Part shown: positions 31,280-42,511 of the stretch, piece after piece
Position numbering within the stretch: the stretch's first letter is position 1
Layout: each line of letters begins with the position of its first letter
NCBI RefSeq assembly: GCF_010093595.1
Contig: NW_022985449.1
Span: 617,410-681,409 of the forward strand
Reading direction: 5' to 3'
DNA: 64,000 nt
Origin: Mytilinidion resinicola
Taxonomy: Eukaryota; Ascomycota; Dothideomycetes; Mytilinidiales; Mytilinidiaceae
Notes under the pieces: model-generated
Databases searched by the model: none
Seen by the model: the letters and a program-made list of their open reading frames with translations, nothing else
Told to the model about the DNA's origin: nothing
Made by a program: the position numbers and the translations under genes

Positions 31280-34200
31280 CTACGTCTCCGCCTCTGCCAT
31301 CTCTCTGGCCACCGAGAGGTATGGCAGGAGGTCCGTCCTTTGGAGGAGCCATTGGGCCACGGCCTTTCTTCCTTTCTGGCTTCTGTAGAGCTGTTCATAC
31401 GTCCTCGTCTTGGCCTTCTGGAACAGCTTGCCCCTGCCCTCAACGTGTCTTCCGCAACTCATCACAACGTGTCTTGGGGATTGGAGGCTATGCCCGCAAG
31501 GGCATGCCGGCGTCGGGTGGCCGGGCACTCTTATACGGTGGAGGTAACCGTTGAGCCCTATATGCTCCGTCCGTAGGTTCGTGATAATTGTGCTCTCTAC
31601 CTTCGTGAGTCCTTTGTATAGTGCCTCTTGTCGTTTGCTCTATTTAGTGTCGAGTGCTGGTGTTGGGGGTCCTTGGCGTAGTTCTTTACGGTAGGCTTCC
31701 CATTCCTTCTTCCACTTCTCTTCGTATTCATCCTGGATTATGCCACGCCTCGTGCGCCTATAGGATTCTTCCAATTCGCCTTCGTATCGTGCGGCTAGCC
31801 GTGATGCCTTCGCCGCGAGCTTGCGGAGTTCGTCGCGCCTGCTTAGCCCGTACCGTGGTGTTCCTTTCGGCCTGTATTTAGCACGGACCGTTTCTCTTAT
31901 ACGGCTGCATTAGGTTTTAATGTGCTTGCGGGCTGGCCCCTCGCGTGTGCGGTCCGCGTAGGCTACCGTAAGTTCCTCCAGCTTTAGCCGGAGTGGAGGG
32001 CATAATATCTCGTGCTCTATTACCCTAATATTTATTGTCTTATATGCCCCTAAGATAGTATAAAGGCACTAGTTCTATGCTATTTTAAGCTGCTTAATTT
32101 TTGTTTTACTAATCTGCTCTTTTATACCCGGTATAGTATACTAGGAAGTGCATCTATATATAATAGCAGGCCTAATAACCGCCGAGTATATTATGCGTGC
32201 TTTCCGGAAGCTTATACCCTAGGTTAACGCTATAAGCCTTATAAGGGCCCTTATCTAGGCTATAGCTTTATTCTTTATAGTGTTAATATACGGGCCCTAT
32301 TTAAGTTTAGAATCTACCTAAACCCCTAGTATTTTTAGGTCTATTATAGGGCCTTTAGTAAAGCTCTATATATTAACTATAGCTTTTATATTAATAGACT
32401 TATAGGCTTTTATAAAGTATATTAGGTAGTATTTATTTAGCGTAAAAACTGCTCTATACTTTCTTACCTACTCTATATACCGGTTATGCGCCTGTTTAAT
32501 AGCCCTATAGTTTTCTTCTATACTTTTGCTATATATAAAAATATTTATATTATTAATAAACCTATAGGCTATTATATTACTGCGCTATAGTATTAGTAGA
32601 AGCGTGCTAGCAAAGAAAAAGAAGAGTATTAGTAATAGGAAGAAGCCCTGTAGTATTCCTATAGTAACTATAATAGGTTCCGCTATAAAGTTTTTAATAG
32701 TAAGTCTTATAGTGCAGTTCTATAGAAAGAACCTTATAAACCTAACTATTTACTCCGGCACTTATTAAATCTATAGGTTATATATTATATATTTATATAA
32801 TATACAGTTAAGCGCCCCTAATATATCTAGGCTAAAAAGTAATACTATAAGCTATAGGTTTCCTTTCTATATAGTATAGATTTATTTAGTAAAAAGCTTA
32901 AGTACTGTCTATATTAAATATTCTAGTTATACCCCTATTTAACTAAGTGGAAGTATATTTTTTTCTTCCGCAATTTTCGATAGCTGCATAGCTATAATTT
33001 ATTTAAATAGCTTACCTATTATTTCTAGCAGGGCGATTAGCCTATAGGCTTTTGCCGTTATATAGAACGCTTTCTAGGGCTTATATAGTACTACTATAAT
33101 AGAATCTTTAAACGGCTAAGAATAGTATTCTTTATATAGGTATTTTATAAAAAACTAAGCTAGTATAGGCGCTAGCTATATTTCGCACTTTTTAAAAAAC
33201 CTGTTAGTAATTCCTATAATACCTAGGGCTTTATTTAGGGTAGTTCCTATTAGCGCTAAAAGGATATCCTTAATTATAATATCTAGCGTAGTGTTATATA
33301 GTTCCGGGTATTAGAACCCTTTTAGGTTAAATAAGTCTATATTAGCTAGAGGCGGAAAGAACTACTCCGCTAGTATATATACTTTTATTTTATTATCTAT
33401 ATATAAAGTAGGGTTTTTAGGTTTTAAAAAAAAGGGAAATTAAGGCAGAAGTTTTAATTCCTTACTAGCTATATAGCCCTAATTAGCTAGCTTTTATATA
33501 CTTTTTAAGTTTTTTATTACTTTCTCTACTATATAGTGCTACGCTTTAGTGCTCTCCTTTTATATAGTTTTCTTTTTATAGTTATACTAGATATAGTATA
33601 ATATCTAGTCCTTTATAAATCGCGATAAGCACTATATTCTATACGCTTTCCTAGTTTTATATATTTCCTCTAAGTATTTTTCTAACTATACCGGCGATAC
33701 CTATTTTAATAGCCTTATAATAGGCACTATAGCAGTAATTATAGCCTGTATATATTTATAGAAAAGGCGTGCAAATTTATTAAGGTCCTCCTCCGTGTTT
33801 TAAAAGTTATTCTAGTTATCTAGCTTATTTAGCTAGGTTTAGAGGTGCTCCTGCGCCTTTTTTTAGTTAGTATTTTTCTATAGCTAATATTATAGCTATT
33901 CTACTACGCTTAGTAGGGTAATATTAAACTCTATATATATAGGGCGGTAATCTAAATTACAGTTCTATTCCTTTTATATTATATAGAAAGTAGTTTATTT
34001 TATTAGCTATTCTATTATAAATATAAGGTTAATTATAGACTATAATATTTTTCTTACCTATATTTCTATACTTTTCTCTATAGCTAGGTCTATTCCTACT
34101 TCTATTATAATATAGATAAGCTCCTCCGCTTACTTCTCTATATTTATTACTTATATTCCTTTTTATAATAGGTAATATAGGTTTATATTACCTATAAAAA

Positions 34201-34797
34201 TATACTCCGCGTTGTTATTATTTAGTAGTAAAGGTAGTGCGGCTATAATTCCGTTTAGTTTCGGGTTATAAATATTATAAATTTAGATATCCTTTCTACT
34301 AGTATAGAGAAAAAGGGTAATAAGGTCCGGTAAATAGTGCTCTACTAACTACTAGTTAATATTAAGGTTCTTATTAATATATATATATATTTTTATATAT
34401 AGGCTTCCTTTATATAAAAGGTAATAGAACTTTATATAGAGTATTATATACTTTTATTACTATATATTTTTCTATAGCTTTTATATTACTAGCACTAGCA
34501 GTTAAGGCTAGGCTTTCTCCGCTTTTTCTAGGAACTTTCTCTAGGTTTTACGGCTTTTATTAATATTATACTATATAATAGTAAGTATACTAGGTTATTC
34601 TAATATTAAACTATATCTATAGTATCTGCGGTATTTACTATACCTATTTCGGCGCGTAGTTACTAGCTTATATTATTTTCCTATAAGGACAGCACTTAGG
34701 TAATAGTTTTAAGTTATAAAAGTTTATCTATATCTCCGTATATTATTAATTAAGTTAACTAGGTTAAAGGCTATAAGAATAGTAATATAAAGCGAGA
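31280..34797 (-). pseudogene. LINE ORF2 (endonuclease-reverse transcriptase) remnant
   Basis: The C-terminal end is clear: a frame ending at 31280 contains TIITNLRTEHIGLNGYLHRI, then a zinc-knuckle-like CPCG-x8-RHVVMSC and a basic tail, a combination I know from the C-terminus of fungal Tad-type ORF2 proteins (after the RNase H domain). From about 32020 to 34797 the DNA is AT-rich and every frame is broken, so the reverse transcriptase cannot be read directly. It ends at the LTR element's target duplication. Confidence 0.7.
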
Positions 34798-34802
34798 AGT
34801 AT

Positions 34803-35341
34803 TGTTACAACCCGTAATACGAACAACCCGAGCGCAGCCGCACTCGAGGAGACAAGCAAGCAGATAAGGCTGATTTCGCAGAACCAAGTCACGGGACCAA
34901 GAGGGTCACGTGTAGGACGCATAGGGATCCTGGATTCCCCCACGGACTGCTGGTGGATGGGAACGATCTAAGAATAGGACATCACGAGGACAGGGTCACG
35001 TGATGGCTCGAGAGGCTCGAGGCTGCGAGCTAGGAGAGCAGCTCGAGGGGCTCGAGGCTGCGAGCTAGGAGAGCAGCTCGAGGGGCTCGAGGCCACGAGC
35101 CATACGAGCAAGAGGTTTCTTAGGACGGAGCTTTCATATAAAGGGACGCTCCTTTGCATAGATAGGAACCTCGTGTTCAACTCAAGACTTTAATATTACC
35201 TATTGGAAGTAACAACCCCGTCTTGAACCTTGATTGATTATTGCCTCACCTTTTAAAGACTATTGCACCCCGACGACAACTTGCCTATACCCTGCCTTAG
35301 TGTGAGACACTTAGAAGGTATAGAAGAGACAACCCGTTACA
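34803..35341 (+). repeat. 5' LTR
   Basis: 539 bp. Contains a tandem repeat of about 35 bp (GGCTCGAGGCTGCGAGCTAG motif, about 35003-35100) and a TATAAA box near 35135 that may be the element's promoter. Identical in length to the 3' LTR; differences are mostly transitions near both ends, while the central 200 bp looks identical. Confidence 0.93.
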
Positions 35342-35390
35342 CTTTAAACACCGCCATATTAAAGGAGTCGCATACGAACGATTAATTAAG

Positions 35391-36362
35391 ATGGCCCCAC
35401 TAACCCCTTCGGGTAGCACGACTGCTGGACCAACCCTGACTATAACCGAGGTAGCAACACGCATGCAGGCGTTGCTTACAAGAATACAAACACTAGAAGA
35501 AGCTAGCAACACTAAGGATAAAGAGATTACGGCCCTACAGGGAAATCTCCAGACCGTCCAAGGGGAGCTTACCACTACTAAGATAGTTAGCCACAGAGGC
35601 TACAAGATGAACAAGCCCGAAGAGTTTACTGGGGAGAGAGGAGCTTTGCGAGCGTTCATAACGCAGATGCGGCTATACCTGCGCACGAACTAAAGCAACC
35701 TTGAATTTGAATTGGACAAGGTCTGTATAGCAGCCACCTTCTTAAAAAAAGAAGTGTTTAACTGGTTTAACCCGATGCTTACAGACTGGCTCGGCAACGC
35801 CGACGCAGACGATCGGAAACCAGAAACCAACGTTATGTTTAGCGACTACGGATACTTCGAGTCAGCACTTCAGATGACCTTCGGAGACACCGACAAGGAA
35901 CGGACAGCGGAACAGAAAATAGCAGTTCTGAAGCAGAAAGGCTCGACCAACCGCTATACTTCAGAATTTATGCAAATCGCGTCCAAGCTATTATAGGAAG
36001 ATAAGGCTCTGCAAGCACAGTACTACAGAGGTTTTAAAGAAGATATTAAGAATAAAATTGCATAAGGCGAGAGGCCTCTAACACTCTATAAACTTAAGGA
36101 AATGGCAATATAAATCGACAGTCGACAGCATAAGCGACGACTAGAACGGGCAGACAAAAGAGGACTTCGTTCTTACGCCCAACTAGCTAGACCAAAGCCA
36201 AGAGTAACTAATCGCGACTACGGAGATTGTATAGAGATTGATATTGCAAAACAATATAACAACTAGAAGGGTAAACCAATTACTAATAAAGAGAGGCAAG
36301 AAAGAAAATGCAACAGCGTGTGCCTATTATGCGGAGAACAGGGACACTTTGCGAATAAGTGC
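35391..36362 (+). pseudogene. Ty3/gypsy gag remnant
   Basis: The frame from the ATG at 35391 reads a typical chromovirus gag: an N-terminal coiled coil (RMQALLTRIQTLEEA), then MNKPEEFTGERGALRAFITQM and KEVFNWFNPML, and at 36321-36362 a CCHC zinc knuckle CLLCGEQGHFANKC. Stops first appear at 35691 (TAA, from CAA) and then repeatedly, increasing toward the interior. Confidence 0.82.
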
Positions 36363-37699
36363 TCCAGGAACACCTAAACAGCAGCAGTTATAATAAAGCC
36401 GAATATAGACCGCCACAATTCCATGTTATAGACCGCGTGCTATAATAATAACTGCTTTACCTATTAGTTAGATAAATAGGCAACAGGGTACTATTTAATA
36501 CAGAAGGCAAAGGGATATACCATTGCTATAATAAGAAACAAAGAGTACGACAGCGACCCTATAGACGACTACTACGCCGACGTAGAAGTTAAGAGTATAG
36601 AGATTAACTACCTGTTAGAGACGGATAAGGCGTTCTAGATAATTAAACCGCGATTAGAACCCTAAACCAACGTACCCGAGCTACTAAACAACAGCGAGGC
36701 TAAGTTACTGGACACGGAAATATAGGTTAATAGAGTTGTAGCCACGTACAAATAAAGCGCAAGAGAAATTCTTGCACGCCTTAACGGAGGACGAGAAGCG
36801 CAAGAAGCTGAAAACGCCACAGCGGGCGCAGAACCCAGAGCACCAGCTAGTTACCAATTCCTAAGAGCTATAGGAAGAGTTACCGGACAACTTGTTAAGG
36901 AAGAAAGTGCGAAAATAGCCGCCACCCGTCCAACGACAACCGCTATTAACGCAGAAACACGCGCAAGGTTGGACATACTGGAAGGCAAGAGCATAAATAT
37001 CTGGAATAAACTAAACAACAAATCACCTGTTAAGGATAGTAAGGAATACTATAATAGTAACAAAGACTAAAAACTAGAAGACTAGTCTAGTAATAAAGAA
37101 ATTAGCATCGGGCTAGAGCAAGAACTGCTAAAGCTATATAGAAGATAAACTAAGATTAAGATCTATAGAGCTTTACACCCTATTAGGGAAATAGGCGTCT
37201 ATAATAAGGAAGATAAATAGTTGGATAGAAACCACCTACTTTATAGATAGATATCTTAGGTATTATATATTAAGGATAAATGCGACGAGCATATAATATA
37301 TAAGAAATATTAAGGATAGTACCTATATCGGATAAAATATTATATTATTATATAACTAGTACTGTTTAAGGAAACAGAGCACTATATTATAGGTAAGAAA
37401 GACGAACTTATAGAAGTAGCTACTATAGTTGCGGACCCTTAGTACCTAATAGAATATAGGAAAGGTAAAAACTAGCGGATATACTACTAGGACTTATATC
37501 TGGTATATTATAAAACAAAATATATAAACTATTAGCTATAAAAATAGCTAAAAAACAAGCAGGCGCTTAAGTAATAGGACGGCCAGAGCAGCTAAGAACA
37601 AGGTCCTACGGAGCAGCTAAAGGCAAAGGAACGCAAACCGCGACTATCGCCACTCTAGTGGGAAAAGCCTATATTGCAGAAAAAAAAAGGAACCCGGCA

Positions 37700-40600
37700 A
37701 CGCAGCCTAACTCTATTCCTATTTAGAACTATAGACATGTAATCCTATCGGTTAAAATTAGTAGGAACCCGGCGAGAGCACTACTAGATAGTGGCGCGCA
37801 AGGAAATTTTATATTCTATAACTTTATTAGAAGAAACCGGATCTTTTAGTAATAGAAAAACAGACCCTATAGACTATATATAGTAGATAGCACACCTATA
37901 TAATACGGCAACGGACAGGTAACTATAGAAACTCGACTAGGCGTTATATAGATTAAAAAATACAGAGAAACTATTAGTATAGATATAACCGATACAGCAA
38001 GATATAATATAATCTTAGGTATACTATAGCTAAAGCAGTATAACCCCTAAGTTAACTAGAAGTCTAGTAAAGTAAGGATTTAATCGGAAAGCGAACTAAA
38101 AGGCACCCTGTGCTAGGATAAGCCTAAGTAAAAATAAGATGTTAATATAGATACCTTAAAAAGTAAAAAAGCCTAAAAAGAAAACAGGGCAGCGAGCTAA
38201 TAGTAGCCTAAACCCCTAAGCAGCCGGCAGCTAGCCAAGGCAGTAAAAGCACTAGTTATACTAGAAGAATATAATAAATTTAAAGAAATCTTTATAGAAA
38301 AGGTTTAGAATATATTACTAAAGCACTAACCTTAGGATTACTATATTCCCCTAGTACTAGGCGAATAACCGCAGTTTAGACTAATTTACTTACTAGCCTA
38401 GAGCGAGCTAGAAGTGCTAGAAGAATACCTAAAAAAGAACCTAAAGTAAGGATTTATTAGACTATTAGAATTGCCCGCAGGTTACCCTATAATATTTATC
38501 CCGAAACTAAATAGTAAGCTACGCCTTTATATAGACTATAGATAACTAAATAAAATTATAATTAAAAACTGCTATCTATTACCTTTAATTTCTAAACTTA
38601 AAAACTAACTATATAAAGCTAAGTACTTTATAAAAATAGACCTACGTAAAGGGTACTATTTAATTAGGATAAGAGAAGGAGAAGAGTGGAAAATAGCTTT
38701 TAGAACTTAATACGGACACTTTAAGTATATAGTAATACTATTCGGGCTTACTAATACGCTAGTAATATTCTAGGTAGTAGTTAACTTAGCGTTAAAAGGC
38801 TACCTAAATTGGTTTATAGTAGTATACCTTAATAATATCCTTATATACTTAGAAACGCTAAGTAAATATAAAATACACGTATAGAAGGTACTTAAAAAAC
38901 TTAGAAAATATAACCTTATAGTAAACCCGGATAAATACGAGTTCTATAAATAAAAAGTCGGATTCCTAGAATATATTATTAGTCTAGGACAGATTAAAAT
39001 AGAAAAAGGCAAAGTATCCTCTATCTAAGAATAGCTAAAACCCGCGAATTTAAAGGAACTATAGTTATTCCTAGGGTTAGCTAATTACTATAGGCAGTTT
39101 ATTAAGGGTTACTCGAAAATTATAGAGCTACTAATAGGACTTACTAGAAAGGATATTAAATATAGATAGACCCTAAACGTGCAGAGTGTATTTAATAAAC
39201 TAAAAGCACGGTTTGCTTTAAAACCAGTGTTAGCAATCTTTAATCCACAGAAACTAGTTACTATTAAAAGTAATATATTAGATAAAGTATTAGGAGCAAT
39301 ACTTAACTAACTAAATAAATAAGGGAAGTTATATCCTATAGTGTTCTACTTATAGAAGCTAAGCCTAGCTAAGCTAAACTATAATATTTATAATAAGGAA
39401 CTGCTAGCTATAGTAGAAGTATTTAGTTAGTAAAAAGTTTACCTTAAAAAAGCAGTATATATAATATAGGTGTATATAGACTATAAAAATCTAATATACT
39501 TTACTATAACTAAGGAGTTAAACAGAAGATAAGTAAAATAGTTAGAAAAACTAGAAACCTTCGATTTTAGGATTATATACCGAAAGGGATCTAAAAACGC
39601 TTATATAAACGCACTTAGCAGAAGGCTAGACTATATAGAAGGAGCCGGAAAGACCAGGTAATCTATACTTAGGGAAAAAAGCCTAGGAACCCTTAAATTT
39701 AACTATATACAAGCAGTAGCTACTTATAGGTCCAAGGATAATAAATAGTATAAATAAATTAAGGCAGTATAAAAGGTAGACTAAAAAAGCTAGGATTTAG
39801 CAGGTTATAACTGGCAAAGTTTGCGCCTAGAACCTATAAACTAAGAATATAGAGAAATCTAGGATAGTATTATTACTTTATAGAATAAAATATTTATACC
39901 TAGGACCTTATAAGAAAAGCTTATTAAGGAATTCTATAGTATACCAGTATATAGGCACTAGGAAGTGGAAAAAACACGGGAAAAAATTGTAAGGATATTC
40001 TATTTCCCTAGACTTCGGAAACTAATAGAGAAAATTATATACAGATGCGAATACGTAAAAAATAAGTCGGTATAATATATACTATATAAACTAATAAAAA
40101 GTCCCTTTATACCGGAAAAGGTATAGAAATCTATTATATAGGACTTTATAGTTAAGCTACTACAGTCTATTAAACCTATAACAGGTATAAAGTATAACGT
40201 AATATTAGTAGTTATAAATAAACTAACTAAATATGCATACTTTATCCCTTACTAAAAAGTATTAATAGCAGAAAATCTAGCCTACGCTTTCTTAAAGTAT
40301 ATTATTAGCAATTACAGGCTACTCTAGAAGATAATTTCAGACTAAAATAAGCTTTTTATATTAAAATTCTGGCAGACCCTTACTATATAACTAGGAACAA
40401 AGCATAAGCTTTCCACAGCATTTTACCCTTAAACGGACGGATAAACGGAAAGGCTTAATTAGACTTTAGAATAGTACCTATAATACTATATTAATTATAG
40501 GCAGGATAATTAGGTATTGCTACTACTAATAGCCTAGTTCGCCTATAATAGTGTATCTATAGAATTAATAAAGGTATTACCCTTTTTTATAAACTATAGT

Positions 40601-40750
40601 TTTAATCTAGAGGTGTATTAAAAACCCTAACTCGACAGTATAAGGGCCTAGAGGGCACTGCTATTAGTTGAAAATATTAAAGAGCTATAAAGGCAGCTCT
40701 TAATAGATATCTAATTCCTAACGCTAAGGTTAGCAAGATATTATAACCAA
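37700..40750 (+). pseudogene. Ty3/gypsy pol remnant (protease, RT, RNase H, integrase)
   Basis: Despite dozens of TAG/TAA stops the frame still shows protease ALLDSGAQGNF (about 37778), RT motifs ([17 protein letters not shown], and YLNNILIY near 38825 in place of YLDDILIY), RNase H-like KLNYNIYNKELLAIVE, integrase His/Cys zinc region (about 39930-40080) and core. The catalytic YLDD has become YLNN by G-to-A changes. The element cannot make its own RT. Confidence 0.82.
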
Positions 40751-40999
40751 CACCGGAGTGTTGCACTAACCTTTAAGAGGGGAGATAAAGTCTACCTACT
40801 CCGCAAAAATATTAAAATAAAACGACTAAGCACGAAGTTAGACTATATTAAGATTGGACTATTCGAAATACAGGACGTTATCAGCCCAGTAAACTATAAG
40901 CTTAGGCTACCCAACAGGATAAAAATACACCCGGTCTTCCACGTATTGCTACTGGAACCCGCACCACCGAACGCCAAGCTAGAAAACGACATAGAAGTC

Positions 41000-41180
41000 G
41001 ACGACGATAATGAATATGAGGTTGAGCAAATCCTGGATTCCCGACAGCACGGTTAGCAAATAGAGTACCTGATCAAGTGGAAAGGATACGGCACCTCCGA
41101 GAACACATGGGAACCGGTCAAGAGTTTGGCGAACTGTCAGGAACTCCTGTGGCAGTTTCACCGCCAGAATCCGGAACAGC
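41000..41180 (+). pseudogene. Chromodomain at the end of Ty3/gypsy pol
   Basis: Reads EVEQILDSRQHG, a stop, then QIEYLIKWKGYGTSENTWEPVKSL, a canonical chromodomain with the aromatic-cage Trp and Tyr. Chromodomains on integrases direct insertion to modified (heterochromatic) histones. One TAG (from TGG or CAG) interrupts it. The sense frame then stays open into the 3' LTR. Confidence 0.85.
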
Positions 41181-41258
41181 CCAGAAAGACGGCGACAACG
41201 CACCGTCCAACCAGGAAGGATCAAAGGAACCCGAAGAAGGAATGCCACTGCCACATGA

Positions 41259-41847
41259 TCAGAATGCATGGCAATGGGACAGACGGCTGGCAGTGCCCAG
41301 CACACCCAGGAAGAAAGAAGGATACCCGACAGTTCTCGAGGCAGAAGGCAAGCCTTCCTGCTCGACACGCTCTCGTTCTTTCTGCTCAGCCTCCTTCCGA
41401 TCATCTTCCTCGAGCTCTTCCAGAGTTTCAAAACCACGACGCATCATCTCTTCACCACGCTTGCGCAGCAACTCTTTCTGAGAATCCAGGCGATCCAGCT
41501 TCGCCATGGCCGCTTTCAGAGTCGCGCGAGTCTCCGACTCCTCGCGACGAAGTTTGTCCTCTTCACGGGCCAGTTTCCGCCCTGAGAGGGTTAGACAGAA
41601 CACAGTTGCAGACGACAGTGGAATGCGACAGCTTACAGGCAGCTGCTGAGATGCCAGCGACATCACAGTTCGATTGTTGCGCCCGAACGCAGGCGGCACA
41701 ACGATCCGAGTCAGATGTAGAAACCACACATGACAAGCCCCGAGACTTGCACCGGGAACAAGGCATGACTTTCAAACCAAACGCGTCAATACGGTCAGCA
41801 AGCACGAGACAGCTTTCTCGTTTCCTGGCTTTCAAGGCGTTGGACAT
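41259..41847 (-). CDS. Antisense spliced gene in the retrotransposon: Zn2Cys6-like plus coiled-coil protein
   Basis: Exons 41637-41847 and 41259-41581 with a 55-bp GT-AG intron (GTAAGC donor, CTAAC branch site, CTCAG acceptor) encode 177 residues without any stop. Seen: six Cys at about 30, 33, 40, 50, 53 and 61, i.e. C-x2-C-x6-C-x9-C-x2-C-x7-C, the spacing of fungal Zn2Cys6 DNA-binding clusters; then a long Glu/Lys/Arg coiled coil (about 72-145, with LRKRGEEMMRRGFETLEELEE). From memory, similar short proteins occur antisense in gypsy-type elements of other ascomycetes; their function is unknown. It reads toward the element's interior, between the chromodomain and the 3' LTR, and is intact although gag-pol is not. 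Confidence 0.78.
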
Positions 41848-41967
41848 TGTGAAGGAAGAAACAGAGTGGCACGATGACGGCCCAACAGATGGGGCATCGC
41901 CAGCTACTTATCCGAGACCCCACCACGGAAATACTTTCGGGCCGAAAGCCTTGGAAGGGGGAGCGAG

Positions 41968-42506
41968 TGTTACAACCCGTAATATAAACAACCCAAGCGC
42001 AGAGGCACTCGCAGAGACAAGCAAGCAGATAAGACTAATAACACAGAACCAAGTCACGGGACCAAGAGGGTCACGTGTAGGACGCATAGGGATCCTGGAT
42101 TCCCCCACGGACTGCTGGTGGATGGGAACGATCTAAGAATAGGACATCACGAGGACAGGGTCACGTGATGGCTCGAGAGGCTCGAGGCTGCGAGCTAGGA
42201 GAGCAGCTCGAGGGGCTCGAGGCTGCGAGCTAGGAGAGCAGCTCGAGGGGCTCGAGGCCACGAGCCATACGAGCAAGAGGTTTCTTAGGACGGAGCTTTC
42301 ATATAAAGGGACGCTCCTTTGCATAGATAGGAACCTCGTGTTCAACTCAAGACTTTAATATTACCTATTGGAAGTAACAACCCCGTCTTAAACCTTAATT
42401 GATTATTGCCTCACCTTTTAAAGACTATTGCACCCCGACAACGACTTGCCTATACCCTGCCTTAGTGTAAGACACTTAGAAGGTATAGAAGAAACGACCC
42501 GTTACA
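41968..42506 (+). repeat. 3' LTR
   Basis: 539 bp, same termini and internal tandem repeat as the 5' LTR. The 5' 70 bp differ most from its partner (several transitions and a few transversions). Confidence 0.93.
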
Positions 42507-42511
42507 AGTAT

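Larger units (their letters stand above)
34803..42506 (+). mobile_element. Ty3/gypsy chromovirus-type LTR retrotransposon, complete but RIP-mutated
   Basis: 7704 bp with two 539-bp LTRs (34803-35341 and 41968-42506), both starting TGTTACAACCCGTAAT and ending CCCGTTACA, and a perfect 5-bp target duplication AGTAT at 34798-34802 and 42507-42511. A purine-rich tract (GGAAGGGGGAGCGAG) precedes the 3' LTR. Domain order is gag with CCHC knuckle, protease, reverse transcriptase, RNase H, integrase and chromodomain, which is the chromovirus order. It sits inside LINE copy B, so it is the younger insertion. An antisense spliced gene lies between the chromodomain and the 3' LTR. Confidence 0.93.

Noticed and set aside
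30899..31352. Frames coding (His-Thr-Thr)n and (Tyr-Ala-Tyr)n-like peptides
   Set aside because: Artefacts of the 9-bp minisatellite in the LINE 3' region.
34968..35180. 70-residue antisense frame found identically in both LTRs
   Set aside because: It only reflects LTR identity and GC-rich tandem repeats; no protein features.
41126..42136. 336-residue sense frame running from the chromodomain into the 3' LTR
   Set aside because: After the chromodomain it lacks features and runs opposite the antisense gene; openness there is probably a by-product of the antisense coding and low RIP.
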